From contig NZ_SRLA01000008.1 in assembly GCF_004745825.1 (NCBI RefSeq), forward strand, positions 62,001 through 126,000: a DNA stretch of 64,000 nt, read 5' to 3'. This document shows, piece by piece, positions 13,974 through 22,105 of this stretch (position 1 is its first letter; the number at the start of each line of letters is the position of its first letter). A program made the translations under genes and the position numbers. Source of the DNA: Hymenobacter fodinae (GTDB lineage Bacteria > Bacteroidota > Bacteroidia > Cytophagales > Hymenobacteraceae). The notes below the pieces were generated by a model, which worked only from the letters and a program-made list of their open reading frames with translations, was not told where the DNA came from and searched no databases.

Positions 13974-16372
13974 ACTTCCACGGCGGTAAAGCCGGATTCG
14001 GCCAGCGCTTCCACTAGCTGCTGCTGCTTGACTTGCCCTGGCTGGTACTGCACGTACACCTGCTTCTGCGCCACCTTCGGTTTCACTTCCTGCACACCGG
14101 GCAGCTTGGTGAGCTTGGCACTGATGGCCCCCGCGCAGCCCTCGCAGACCATGTTGGGCACGCTGAATTCCACTTGGGCCAGCGTGCTTGCCTCGGGGGG
14201 AGTTTCCTGGCCTCGGTCCAGCTTAATAGTGCGGATGCGCAGCGTGTTGAGCAGGATGGCGAAGATGCTGAATATCATCACCGCAATGGCCAGCACGGGG
14301 GTAATGTAGCCCAGCGCCGCCAGGCTCATGCCCACCACGTTGAAGAGCACGGCCACGAGCACGTTGCCGGTCATGGTCCGGTAACTGGCCTTGCCCAGCA
14401 CGAGGGCGTTGACCACGTCGTCCAACCGGTCGCCGATGAGGATGACGCCGGCCGACTCGATGGCCACGTCGGTGCCCGCCCCGATGGCAATGCCCACCTC
14501 GGCCTGCGCCAGGGCGGGGGCATCGTTGATGCCGTCGCCGACCATGGCCACTTTGCGGCCCTGCGCCTGCAGCTTTTCAATGACGGCCACCTTGTCGGCC
14601 GGCAGCAATTGGGCGTGAATCTCGTCGATGCCCAACACCCGACCGATGGCCTGCGCCGCGCCGTTGGCGTCGCCGGTAAGCATGACCGTGCGGATGTTCT
14701 GCTGCGCCAACCGGGCCATAACGTGCTCGGCACCCCGGCGGGGCGTGTCCTGCAGCGCCACCAGGGCCAGCACCTCGCTGCCCCGGGCCAGCACCACCAC
14801 GGTTTTGCCGGCCGCGTCGAGGGCCGCCAATCGGCTCTGCACGGCGGCGCTAAACGTTACGCCGCGCTCCTGAATAAACCCGGGCTTGCCGGCTAGCACC
14901 TCCGCGCCGCTGACCAGGGCCGAAACGCCCTTGCCCGGCGTGGCGCGGAACTGCTCGGTGGCCAGCTCCACCGCGCCTTCTTTCTTGGCAAAGAAACCGA
15001 TGGCCTGCCCCAGCGGGTGCTCGCTCTGCCGTTCCACGGCGGCTAGCAGCGCCAGCGCGTCCAGGCGCTCGCCCTTAATCACTTCCACGTCGGTGACCGT
15101 GGGCCGGCCGTAGGTGAGCGTGCCGGTTTTGTCGAACACCAGCGTATCGACAATGGAAAGGCCATAAAACACCTCGCTGGCTTTCACCAGCAGGCCGATG
15201 GAAATGCCCTTGCCGCCGGCAATGGCCGCGAGCATGGGCGTGGTGATGCCCAGGGCGCAGGGGTAGCCCATGATGATGGTCGTCACCAATGCAAGCGTCG
15301 CTTTATTATAGTCGCCGGTCAGCAAGGCCCAGGCCGCAAAGGCCAGGCCCGCCACGATAAAGACTACGGGGCCGTAGTAGTTCATGAGCTTGTCGGCCAG
15401 CAGCTCCACCGGGGGTTTGCGCTCGGCAATCTGGCTCATGAGCCGCACGACCTGGTTGAGGAAGGAATCCAGACCCACCTTGGTCACGCGCACCTGCAGG
15501 GCGCCGTCCAGGTTCAGCGTGCCGCCGATGACTTTGGACCCCGCTTCCTTGGTGGCCGGCACCGACTCACCGGTAAAGCTCGACTCGTCCACGCTGGCCT
15601 GCCCCGACACCACTTCGCCGTCCAACGGCAGCCGCTCGCCGGGGCGCACCTCCACGAGTTCGCCCACGGCCACGTCGCTGGTGAGCACGTCCACGGCCTG
15701 GTCGCCGCGTATCACCCGCGCCCGCGGCGGCTGTAGGCTGAGCAGCTTGCGCACAGCCTCGGAGGCCTTTTTGCGGGTGTCGAGCTTGAAATAGGCGAAG
15801 AACAGGTGCAGCGACATCAGCCAGGCGGCCACGGGCAGGAAGTTGGGCCAGCGCGCATCCGTCAGCGACAGGCTGCCGATGATGAACGAGCCCCAGGCGC
15901 CGGCCGAGAGTAGCACGTTGGCGTTGATGACCCGCTGGCTCAGGGCCATGAGCGTCTTGCGCAGGATGGGGTAGCCCACCCAGAACAGCACCACCAGGGC
16001 CACCGCCAGGCTGAAATAGCCACGGGTTTGCGTCGGCAGGCCGAAAAGGTTGAGCGGGTCCACCAGCAGGTCGATAGCCGAAAGCACCATGCCGATGGTG
16101 CCGCGCTGCTTGATGACCTCGAACAGGTCCTCGTCATTTTTGTACTGCTGCGTTTCGGTGGCCGAGACGGTGTAGCCGAGCTTTTCCACGGCCACCGCCA
16201 GCTCCTCCCGGCTCATCTGCGCCGTGTCGGCCTCGACGAGCACGATGCCGTGCACGAGGTTGACCATGACGCTGTTCACGCCGGGGTTGCGCTTCAGGGC
16301 CGACTCAACGCTCATCGTGCAGAACGAGCACATGAGCCCCGAGACTTTCATTTGCACCATTTCGGTTGCCAT
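13970..16372 (-). CDS. P1B-type metal ATPase with two HMA domains and a YPC motif
   Basis: The product is 800 residues. An N-terminal HMA domain has VSGLMCSFCTMSVE (CxxC near 14-17), and a second HMA domain at the C-terminus has VPNMVCEGCAGAI. Between them lie the actuator TGES, the phosphorylation site DKTGTLT, the SEHPLG nucleotide-binding motif and GDGINDAP, all intact. The transmembrane metal site reads IMGYPCALG, so the usual CPC/SPC is replaced by YPC. Helix 7 has LFNVVG and helix 8 MIFSIF, only loosely like Cu(I) ATPases. Export of a soft metal is expected; the ion is uncertain. It is coupled to the MFS gene. Confidence 0.85.
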   Translation of the reverse strand: MATEMVQMKVSGLMCSFCTMSVESALKRNPGVNSVMVNLVHGIVLVEADTAQMSREELAVAVEKLGYTVSATETQQYKNDEDLFEVIKQRGTIGMVLSAIDLLVDPLNLFGLPTQTRGYFSLAVALVVLFWVGYPILRKTLMALSQRVINANVLLSAGAWGSFIIGSLSLTDARWPNFLPVAAWLMSLHLFFAYFKLDTRKKASEAVRKLLSLQPPRARVIRGDQAVDVLTSDVAVGELVEVRPGERLPLDGEVVSGQASVDESSFTGESVPATKEAGSKVIGGTLNLDGALQVRVTKVGLDSFLNQVVRLMSQIAERKPPVELLADKLMNYYGPVVFIVAGLAFAAWALLTGDYNKATLALVTTIIMGYPCALGITTPMLAAIAGGKGISIGLLVKASEVFYGLSIVDTLVFDKTGTLTYGRPTVTDVEVIKGERLDALALLAAVERQSEHPLGQAIGFFAKKEGAVELATEQFRATPGKGVSALVSGAEVLAGKPGFIQERGVTFSAAVQSRLAALDAAGKTVVVLARGSEVLALVALQDTPRRGAEHVMARLAQQNIRTVMLTGDANGAAQAIGRVLGIDEIHAQLLPADKVAVIEKLQAQGRKVAMVGDGINDAPALAQAEVGIAIGAGTDVAIESAGVILIGDRLDDVVNALVLGKASYRTMTGNVLVAVLFNVVGMSLAALGYITPVLAIAVMIFSIFAILLNTLRIRTIKLDRGQETPPEASTLAQVEFSVPNMVCEGCAGAISAKLTKLPGVQEVKPKVAQKQVYVQYQPGQVKQQQLVEALAESGFTAVEV

Positions 16373-16487
16373 AACTCACAGGGTAAGGGAGCCACTGGCC
16401 GCTTATGAGCATGGCCGGCAGCCGGGAAAGAAGGGCGTTCCATCAGGGACTGGTCCCCGGGAAAGCAAGCAGATATGGGGAAGGGTG

Positions 16488-16784
16488 CTACGCGGCGGGT
16501 TCCGCCGTCACGGGGGCCCCTTTGCCGATTCCGGCGGCCTCCAGGGCTTCTTTGGTGATGCCGCCGCCCTGGCAGCAGGCCAGCAGGGCGCCGTTCACGG
16601 CCACGGCGGGCAGGGTTTGCACGCCCAGCAGGCGGGCCCGGCGCAGAGCCGGGTTGCCGGCAGCCGTTTCGGTCAGGTTGTGGGTGATGATGTCGCAGCT
16701 GCCGCAGGCGGTGCTTTTGACCAATTCCACCACGGGGTTGCACAAGGGACAGCCGGCGGTGAATACTTCGATGATGCGTTTCAT
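16488..16784 (-). CDS. Thioredoxin-like protein with CPLC motif
   Basis: The product is a 98-residue thioredoxin/glutaredoxin-fold protein. The active-site position holds AGCPLCNP near residue 12, a second pair ACGSCD follows near residue 27, then the cis-Pro segment QTLPAVAVNG and LLACCQGGG. With six cysteines it resembles small redox proteins often found in mercury or soft-metal operons. It probably reduces or hands over metal-bound thiols in the cytosol (inference). Its upstream region contains the same TTGAC-type element as the csoR promoter. Confidence 0.7.
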   Translation of the reverse strand: MKRIIEVFTAGCPLCNPVVELVKSTACGSCDIITHNLTETAAGNPALRRARLLGVQTLPAVAVNGALLACCQGGGITKEALEAAGIGKGAPVTAEPAA

Positions 16785-16832
16785 GGGGAAAGGGTTAGCG
16801 AAAACAGTAAGACAAAGCTCCGCTGGCCCCCC

Positions 16833-16846
16833 GGGTGTCTGTCAAG
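16833..16846 (-). promoter_or_regulatory. TTGAC-type element upstream of the thioredoxin-like gene
   Basis: The forward strand reads GGGTGTCTGTCAAG. The same 14 bases with one change occur at 17269-17282 before the csoR-like gene. On the reverse strand this is CTTGACAGACACCC followed by a G-run. It overlaps the csoR stop codon and may mark a second promoter or operator in the operon. Confidence 0.5.
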
Positions 16847-17234
16847 ACTTATTTTCATCTTTTTTCCCCAGGCCCGCATTGTGCTGCTCCAGCCGCCCGC
16901 CAATCTCGCGCAACTCCTGCATCTTTTGCGTCAGCTCGGCCTCCGTCAGGTTTGGGAACTGTTGCCGAAGCTCCTCGATGCGCCCGGCGTCCTGGCAGTC
17001 GCCGGGGCAGGCCCCCACCACGTCCACGATTTGCAAGGCCAGGCCCTTGCGAAATACCTCGTCCAGCAACAGGTGCTCCGCGCTGCTCAGCCCGTTGGTG
17101 ACGGCCTTGAATTGGACCAGCACTTGGTCGGGCTCGATGTTCTCCGCGTCCAGCATCTTGCCGATACCTTGCAACTGGCCGGCCAGCATGTTGAGGCGGC
17201 TTTTCAGGTCGCGGGTAAGGTCTTTGGGAAGCAT
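16842..17234 (-). CDS. CsoR/RcnR-family (DUF156) metal-sensing repressor
   Basis: The product is 130 residues. The helical core starts DLKSRLNMLAGQLQGIGKMLD, the DNA-binding first helix of the CsoR family. The usual ligand Cys at the start of helix 2 is replaced (NIEPDQVLVQFKAV), and in the H-x3-C position it shows EHLLLD, so His remains but the second Cys is Asp. A C-terminal extension carries VGACPGDCQD. Ligands may have moved to that CPGDC pair (inference). It is first in the operon and probably autoregulates. Confidence 0.75.
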   Translation of the reverse strand: MLPKDLTRDLKSRLNMLAGQLQGIGKMLDAENIEPDQVLVQFKAVTNGLSSAEHLLLDEVFRKGLALQIVDVVGACPGDCQDAGRIEELRQQFPNLTEAELTQKMQELREIGGRLEQHNAGLGKKDENKS

Positions 17235-17268
17235 AGGCAGGGGTTTCTAGCAATAACGAAGTCGCCGG

Positions 17269-17282
17269 GGGTGTCCGTCAAG
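17269..17282 (-). promoter_or_regulatory. TTGAC-type element upstream of the csoR-like gene
   Basis: The forward strand reads GGGTGTCCGTCAAG, preceded by further G residues. On the reverse strand TTGACGGACACCC resembles a -35-type box next to a C-run, which CsoR-family proteins commonly recognise. It is 35 bases before the start at 17234 and is repeated at 16833-16846. Confidence 0.5.
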
Positions 17283-17290
17283 TAAAAAGA

Positions 17291-17325
17291 AAAGGAATGC
17301 CCAAAACAGGTTCAGGCATTCCTTT
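17291..17325 (-). terminator. Terminator of the cus-type operon
   Basis: Perfect 11-base arms AAAGGAATGCC (17291-17301) and GGCATTCCTTT (17315-17325). The reverse strand continues into a T-rich tract. It separates the four-helix protein gene from the csoR-like promoter. Confidence 0.8.
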
Positions 17326-17357
17326 TTGCAGGTCGCGCAAGGGCGTTAGGTATGCTA

Positions 17358-17684
17358 TTAAATAGCGGCGCGGCAGGCTTCTTCACAGCGGCGGCAGGCG
17401 TCAGCGCACTCCTGACAATGCTGCATGTGGCTGTGCTTGGCGCACTCATCCCCACAGGCTTTGCAGACTTCGGCGCACTCGCGCAGCAGGTGCTGACCGT
17501 GGACGGAGCCACGGGCTACCAAGCGCGCGGTGAGGGCACAGATGTCGGCGCAGTCGCGGTCGAGGCTGATGCAGGATACCATCATTTTTACGTCCTGCTC
17601 TTGCAGGCAGGCGGTAGCGCACCACTCGCAGGCGGCGATGCAGGCATTGAGGGCGTCGAGCAGACTCTGATGTTGGTTGTTCAT
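17358..17684 (-). CDS. Four-helix bundle Cys-rich copper-binding protein
   Basis: The product is 108 residues with regularly spaced cysteines along amphipathic helices (ACIAACEWCATAC, CISLDRDCADIC, ECAEVCKACGDEC, HCQECADACRRCEEAC). This is the pattern of Csp/DUF326 copper-storage proteins, in which a four-helix bundle is lined with Cys that bind many Cu(I) ions. No signal peptide is visible from the ATG at 17684, so it is probably a cytosolic Csp3-type form. The upstream part of the open frame does not fit the family. It is last in the Cus operon. Confidence 0.85.
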   Translation of the reverse strand: MNNQHQSLLDALNACIAACEWCATACLQEQDVKMMVSCISLDRDCADICALTARLVARGSVHGQHLLRECAEVCKACGDECAKHSHMQHCQECADACRRCEEACRAAI

Positions 17685-17740
17685 GGGTTGGGAGATTAAG
17701 TGAATGAAAGAAGAATGAAAAAATCGCTTGGTTCGGGGTT

Positions 17741-17998
17741 CTATTTTTTCACTAGGTCCATGCCGCACTTAGGACACTTGCCGGGCTCGTTGGCAATAAT
17801 TTCCGGGTGCATGGTACAGGTATAGGTTTCGGCAGCGATGCCCGGTCCGGGGTTGCCGCTTGGCGTGGCGGTGCTATCGGAGGTGGCGTTGGTGCCGGCC
17901 GCCGTGCTGGTTTCAGCCGTGCCCTTGTTATCGGAGCAGGATGAGAGAGTGGCGGAAAGGCTGGTGAGCACCAAGCCGAGAAAAAGAAGCTTTTTCAT
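17741..17998 (-). CDS. HMBD-containing lipoprotein
   Basis: The product is 85 residues. The signal peptide ends at a lipobox (TLSSCSDN, Cys near residue 21), then a Thr/Ser/Ala-rich linker leads to one heavy-metal-binding domain YTCTMHPEI ending CPKCGMDLV. This Cys-Met-His motif is found at the front of CusB-type adaptors. Here it is a separate lipid-anchored unit, likely buffering Cu(I) or Ag(I) in the periplasm. Confidence 0.8.
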   Translation of the reverse strand: MKKLLFLGLVLTSLSATLSSCSDNKGTAETSTAAGTNATSDSTATPSGNPGPGIAAETYTCTMHPEIIANEPGKCPKCGMDLVKK

Positions 17999-18074
17999 GA
18001 ATGTTGGGGAGGGTAATGAAAAAAAGTGCTGAACCGCAGCACCATAACGGATTAGGAATTGGGTTTTCGATGGC

Positions 18075-19475
18075 TTACATGGCCATGCCGTTCATGCTGT
18101 CGTTGGCGCCCTGGCGCAGGGAGAATTCGCTTTGCAGCAGGTAGGCGCCGGATACGACGACCTTGGTTCCGGCCGGTAAACCTGCCGTGACGGGTACGCT
18201 GCTGGCCGAGCCCTCGCCCGTGCTTACCCGCACCCGGCGATACTGCCGCTCGCCGGTTTGCGTCCAGAGGTAGCTGTTCTCGCCGTCGCGGATAAGGGCC
18301 TCCACAGGCACGCGCAAAGTGGTTTGGGCGGTAGCGGCCGTCCTTGGAGCATTGAGCAACACGTTCGCCTGAGCCCCGGGTAGTAGACGGCCTCCGGGGT
18401 TAGCCAGCTGGATGCGGGCCAGGGTGACCTGGCTGCTGCCACTGAGTTCGGGACTCAGAAAGACAACTTTGCCACGGCGTGCGCCGGGCTCTCCAGCCAC
18501 CTGCACCGTGACGCTTTGGCCCAGCGGCAGTTGGGCCATGTCCTGCGGATAGAGCTGCGCTTCGACCCACACGGTGGTCAAATTGGTGAGCGTCACCAGG
18601 GGGCTGCCTTCGGTCACATACTGGCCCTGTACCACGTCGAGCGCCTGCACGGTGCCGGTGGTTGGGCTGTAGTACGTGACCACCGGGTTGGGCCGGCCCC
18701 GAGTGGCCAGCTGCCGGAGCTGGACGGAAGTCAGACCCAAGAGGCGGAGCTTCTGGCCGGTAGCTTCGGCGAATTGACGGTAGGCGCCGCCCTGCTCGCG
18801 GCTTTGAGCCAGGGCCAGCAGGTACTCCTGCTGCAGCGCCTGCAGCTGCTCGCTGTACACGGAAAACAGGGGTTCACCTCGTTGTAGCGGCTGCCCGGTC
18901 TGGCGTACGTACAAATGCTCGATGCGCCCGGCTACCCGGCTGCTCACGCTTTCCGTTTGGAGGGCATCGGTCGTTACGGTGCCGGTGAGCACGGTAGGAG
19001 CGGGCAGCTCCAACGGGCTGGTCCCGATAACCTGCGCGTGAATGTTACCCAGCGTCACCTGCTGCGCGGTCAGCGTCAGGTCCGCGCCGCTGGCCCCTGC
19101 GCTTCCCGCCGGAGTCGGATGCCCGGCCTGTTTCACCAGGTCCATGCCGCAGATGGGGCAGAGGCCGGGTTTGGATTGATGTACCTGCGGGTGCATCGGG
19201 CAGGTGTACGCGGTGGGGCTGGCAGCAGCCTTTTTGACTACTGGCCCCGTCTTCACCGCTATCAGTTCCATGCCGCAGATGGGACACTTTCCGGGGGCGT
19301 CCTCGTGAATCTGCGGGTGCATGGAGCAGGTGTAGTACACTTTCTCCCCCACGGCCCCCTCGTTAGCGGGCTTGGTTTTCTGGCAAGCCGCGCTGCTTAG
19401 GGCCACCAGCAGCATCAGCAGCCAACGGGCAGTAGAAAGCCGCCAAAAGGTTTGTAGGCTATTCATGGGTAGCAT
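18075..19475 (-). CDS. cusB: CusB-type periplasmic adaptor with two HMBD domains
   Basis: The product is 466 residues, or 463 from the Met at 19466. A lipoprotein-like N-terminus (LVALSSAACQKT) is followed by two heavy-metal-binding domains, YTCSMHPQI ending CPICGMEL and YTCPMHPQV ending CPICGMDLV, then the barrel-sandwich, coiled-coil hairpin (EYLLALAQSREQGGAYRQF) and beta-barrel parts of an RND membrane-fusion protein (VVQGQYVTEGSPLVTL, VSGAYLLQSEF). It would link CusA to the outer-membrane channel and feed metal to the pump. It overlaps the upstream adaptor gene by 8-17 bases, depending on start. Confidence 0.85.
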   Translation of the reverse strand: MLPMNSLQTFWRLSTARWLLMLLVALSSAACQKTKPANEGAVGEKVYYTCSMHPQIHEDAPGKCPICGMELIAVKTGPVVKKAAASPTAYTCPMHPQVHQSKPGLCPICGMDLVKQAGHPTPAGSAGASGADLTLTAQQVTLGNIHAQVIGTSPLELPAPTVLTGTVTTDALQTESVSSRVAGRIEHLYVRQTGQPLQRGEPLFSVYSEQLQALQQEYLLALAQSREQGGAYRQFAEATGQKLRLLGLTSVQLRQLATRGRPNPVVTYYSPTTGTVQALDVVQGQYVTEGSPLVTLTNLTTVWVEAQLYPQDMAQLPLGQSVTVQVAGEPGARRGKVVFLSPELSGSSQVTLARIQLANPGGRLLPGAQANVLLNAPRTAATAQTTLRVPVEALIRDGENSYLWTQTGERQYRRVRVSTGEGSASSVPVTAGLPAGTKVVVSGAYLLQSEFSLRQGANDSMNGMAM

Positions 19476-20859
19476 CTGATGGGGTGGAAGAAGTTTGCAG
19501 GAAGCTTTCGCTGTCGACCAGGTACTGGCCGTTGGCCGCCACGGCTTCGGTGCCGCTCAGGCCCTGCCTGATTTGTACCTGCGCGGCCGTACGCTGGCCC
19601 ACCAGTACGGTGACAGGCACGAACGTGCGGCCGCGCCGCACAAAGGCCACCTGCCGGGTACCCAGGTCCACCACAGCGGCACGGGGCAGCCACCAGCCGC
19701 TGGCGGTAGGGCTCGACAGCCGGGCCGTGAGGCGGGTGCCGCGCCGCAGCAGACCCCGAGGGTTGGGCAAGGACACGCGCACGGCCGGCGTACTGGCTCC
19801 CGCCCGGTAGGTAGGCTCGACCAGCTCCACGCGGGCCGTTATGGAATGGGTTGGGTCGCTAGGCACCGTTACCTGCAGCATTTGGCCCGGCCGCATCTGC
19901 CCGAGTTCGCCGGGCCCGGGCTGAAACAGCCCCCAGACCTGCGCGGTGTTCACCACCTGAAACAAGGTCTGCCCGGTGCTCACGTAGCCTCCTTCCTGGA
20001 GCGTGAGGGCCGGGGTTGGAGCGGAAGGTGCGGCCGTTGCTGTTGCTGCATCCGCTCCTGGACTCATAGCCGAGGCGCTGCCCATGCCCCCCGCCGGGGC
20101 GCTGGCTTCGGGCATACCGGCGGAGGAAGGCGGGGCTAGGGATGCCGCGGCCACCGTGTTTTCGACCACGTACCCGTCGTAGGGGCTGAACACGGCCACC
20201 CGGTAGTCGGGCCGCCGGGTGCGGGCCAGGGCGCGCAGCTGGCCTTCACTCAAGCCCAGCAGCCGCAGCTTTTGCCGGGCTCCATTGACAAGGACCGTAT
20301 TGTCAGCGTCGTTGCCCAACAAGAAGATGTATTCCTGCTCGGCCGTCACCAGCTCGGGGCTGTAGAGCTCCAGCAGCGTCTGGCCTTTGCGCACGGGCTG
20401 GTAGTTGAAGCGCACCAGCAGGCGCTCGATGCGGCCCCCCACGCGGGCGGCCACGGCCCGACTCCGGCGCGGGTCATAGTCGACTACGCCAGGCAGGGAA
20501 AGCGTATCCGAAGCGGCCCCCGAGGTTGGGCGCACGGTTGCGATGGCCGACACCACGGAGCCATTGGGGGAGGTAACCAGGTGGTCCAAGTCGGCCCCGG
20601 CCGTGTCAGCAGCGTCTTGGGCTTCGCCGTTGGCTTTGGGCACCAGGTCCATGCCGCAGATGGGGCACTGGCCGGGGGCGTCGCGCACGATTTGCGGGTG
20701 CATCGAGCAGGTGTACAGTTGCGCCCCGGCCGTGGCCTCGGGCTGCGCCGGGGCCTGCGCGGCCGGGCCGTGGGCCTTGCCTTTGCAGCCAGCCAGCAGC
20801 GCCAGCACGAGCACGCACCATGTCGCGCAGCGCAGTTTATTGCTCCAGTTCCTGGTCAT
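19459..20859 (-). CDS. cusB: CusB-type periplasmic adaptor with one HMBD domain
   Basis: The product is 466 residues. A lipobox LALLAGCKG is followed by one heavy-metal-binding domain YTCSMHPQI ending CPICGMDLVPK, then adaptor domains with VGGRIERLLVRFNYQPVRKG and coiled-coil ELVTAEQEYIFLLGN. A low-complexity Ala/Ser/Met-rich insertion (about 235-275) interrupts the lipoyl region. It is a divergent paralogue of the next gene, so the operon carries two adaptors for one pump. The start overlaps the 3' end of cusC by 23 bases. Confidence 0.85.
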   Translation of the reverse strand: MTRNWSNKLRCATWCVLVLALLAGCKGKAHGPAAQAPAQPEATAGAQLYTCSMHPQIVRDAPGQCPICGMDLVPKANGEAQDAADTAGADLDHLVTSPNGSVVSAIATVRPTSGAASDTLSLPGVVDYDPRRSRAVAARVGGRIERLLVRFNYQPVRKGQTLLELYSPELVTAEQEYIFLLGNDADNTVLVNGARQKLRLLGLSEGQLRALARTRRPDYRVAVFSPYDGYVVENTVAAASLAPPSSAGMPEASAPAGGMGSASAMSPGADAATATAAPSAPTPALTLQEGGYVSTGQTLFQVVNTAQVWGLFQPGPGELGQMRPGQMLQVTVPSDPTHSITARVELVEPTYRAGASTPAVRVSLPNPRGLLRRGTRLTARLSSPTASGWWLPRAAVVDLGTRQVAFVRRGRTFVPVTVLVGQRTAAQVQIRQGLSGTEAVAANGQYLVDSESFLQTSSTPSDATHE

Positions 20860-22102
20860 AGCGCACGTGTAAGTTCATGAGTTCAGTTTGCGTATCGAGG
20901 TATTGCAGGCGGGTTTGCAGCCAGGTTTCCAGGGCTTCGACCACGGCTGGTAGTTGGGCGGTGTTCTGCTGGTAGGCGAGCAGCGTCACCTGGTAATTCT
21001 TGCGCAGGGCGGGCAGGATGCCCTTTTCGTAGTTTTCCACCTGCTGGCGCTTGGTGCGTAAGTCCGACTGCAGGGTGGTGATGCGGCCGGCCGCTTCGGT
21101 GAGTAGGCTGGCCCGCTGCTGCTGCACAGCCTGGGCCTCGTAGCCGAGCGCGGCGGTGTTGGCCTTGTACTCGCGGGCCGCCCAGGGGGCAATGGGGATG
21201 GAGACCATGCCCATCACGGTGAACTGATTGGGCGTAACCCCAATGCCGTTCATGTGGTCGTAGCGCACGCCAAAGTCGGGCCGGCGGCGGTTGGCTTCCA
21301 CGTTTTGGTTGAGGCGCAGCACGGCCAGCGAGCGGTCGAGGCTGCGCACGTCACTGCGCCGGCGGGACAGCGCGGCTGTGTCGGGATAAGGCCCCGCGAA
21401 GGAGGTAGGTAGCAGCGTATCCACCGCAAACTCGCCTTCCGGGTCGCGGGCCATGAGCGTGTTAAGGGCGATGGTGGTCTGGCGCAGCTGCCCGTAGAGT
21501 TGCGCGTGGTCGTTGCCGTGCATCGCCACCCGTGCCTGGGCCTGGTAGATACTGCCCAAGGTGCTCTGGTTGTAAGGATAGCGGGCCTGCGCCACCTTCA
21601 GCAGGAAAGCCAGCAGCTCCTCGCTTTCGTCAAGCACCTTAAGCTTCTTCTCCAGAATGACCCGGCCGTAGTAGAGGCTGCGGGCCTGCGCCCGCAGCTG
21701 GTTGAACATCGCCGTTTGGTCGGCCTGGTCCACGGCGGCTTGGCCGGCCAGGTACTCCCGCTTAGCGCGCTGTTTGGCCGGGTTGGGAATCATCTGCTCG
21801 ACGGACACCATCTGCATACCCTCGCCCTGGCCGTTGTTCATCTCCTTGATGGGTCGCTGGTTGTAGGGCGTCATCCAGTAGCCGGCGCTCACCTTGGGCG
21901 CTTCCCAGCTGCTGGCGCCCGCCACGGCGGCCTGCTTGGCCTGGGCCCGGTAGCCGTACTGGCGCAGGGCCGGGTTGCGGCGCTCCACGGCCCGCAGCAC
22001 CGAGTCCAGCTGCAGCACCTGCTGCGCCCGGAGCGGCTGCCCGGCCAGGAGCAGCAGCGCTAGTATTATACAGTTTCTAAGGGTAACTAACATGACTTTC
22101 AT
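20837..22102 (-). CDS. cusC: TolC-family outer-membrane channel, CusC-like
   Basis: The product is 421 residues. A signal peptide (IILALLLLAGQPLRAQ) is followed by two outer-membrane efflux repeats with the family pattern LDSVLRAVERRNPALRQYGYRAQAKQAAV and a second-half helix of Gln/Arg/Ala heptads. It would form the outer-membrane exit duct of the Cus pump. Met at 22093 is an alternative start. It lies three bases after the second half of cusA. Confidence 0.85.
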   Translation of the reverse strand: MKVMLVTLRNCIILALLLLAGQPLRAQQVLQLDSVLRAVERRNPALRQYGYRAQAKQAAVAGASSWEAPKVSAGYWMTPYNQRPIKEMNNGQGEGMQMVSVEQMIPNPAKQRAKREYLAGQAAVDQADQTAMFNQLRAQARSLYYGRVILEKKLKVLDESEELLAFLLKVAQARYPYNQSTLGSIYQAQARVAMHGNDHAQLYGQLRQTTIALNTLMARDPEGEFAVDTLLPTSFAGPYPDTAALSRRRSDVRSLDRSLAVLRLNQNVEANRRRPDFGVRYDHMNGIGVTPNQFTVMGMVSIPIAPWAAREYKANTAALGYEAQAVQQQRASLLTEAAGRITTLQSDLRTKRQQVENYEKGILPALRKNYQVTLLAYQQNTAQLPAVVEALETWLQTRLQYLDTQTELMNLHVRYDQELEQ

Positions 22103-22105
22103 GGC

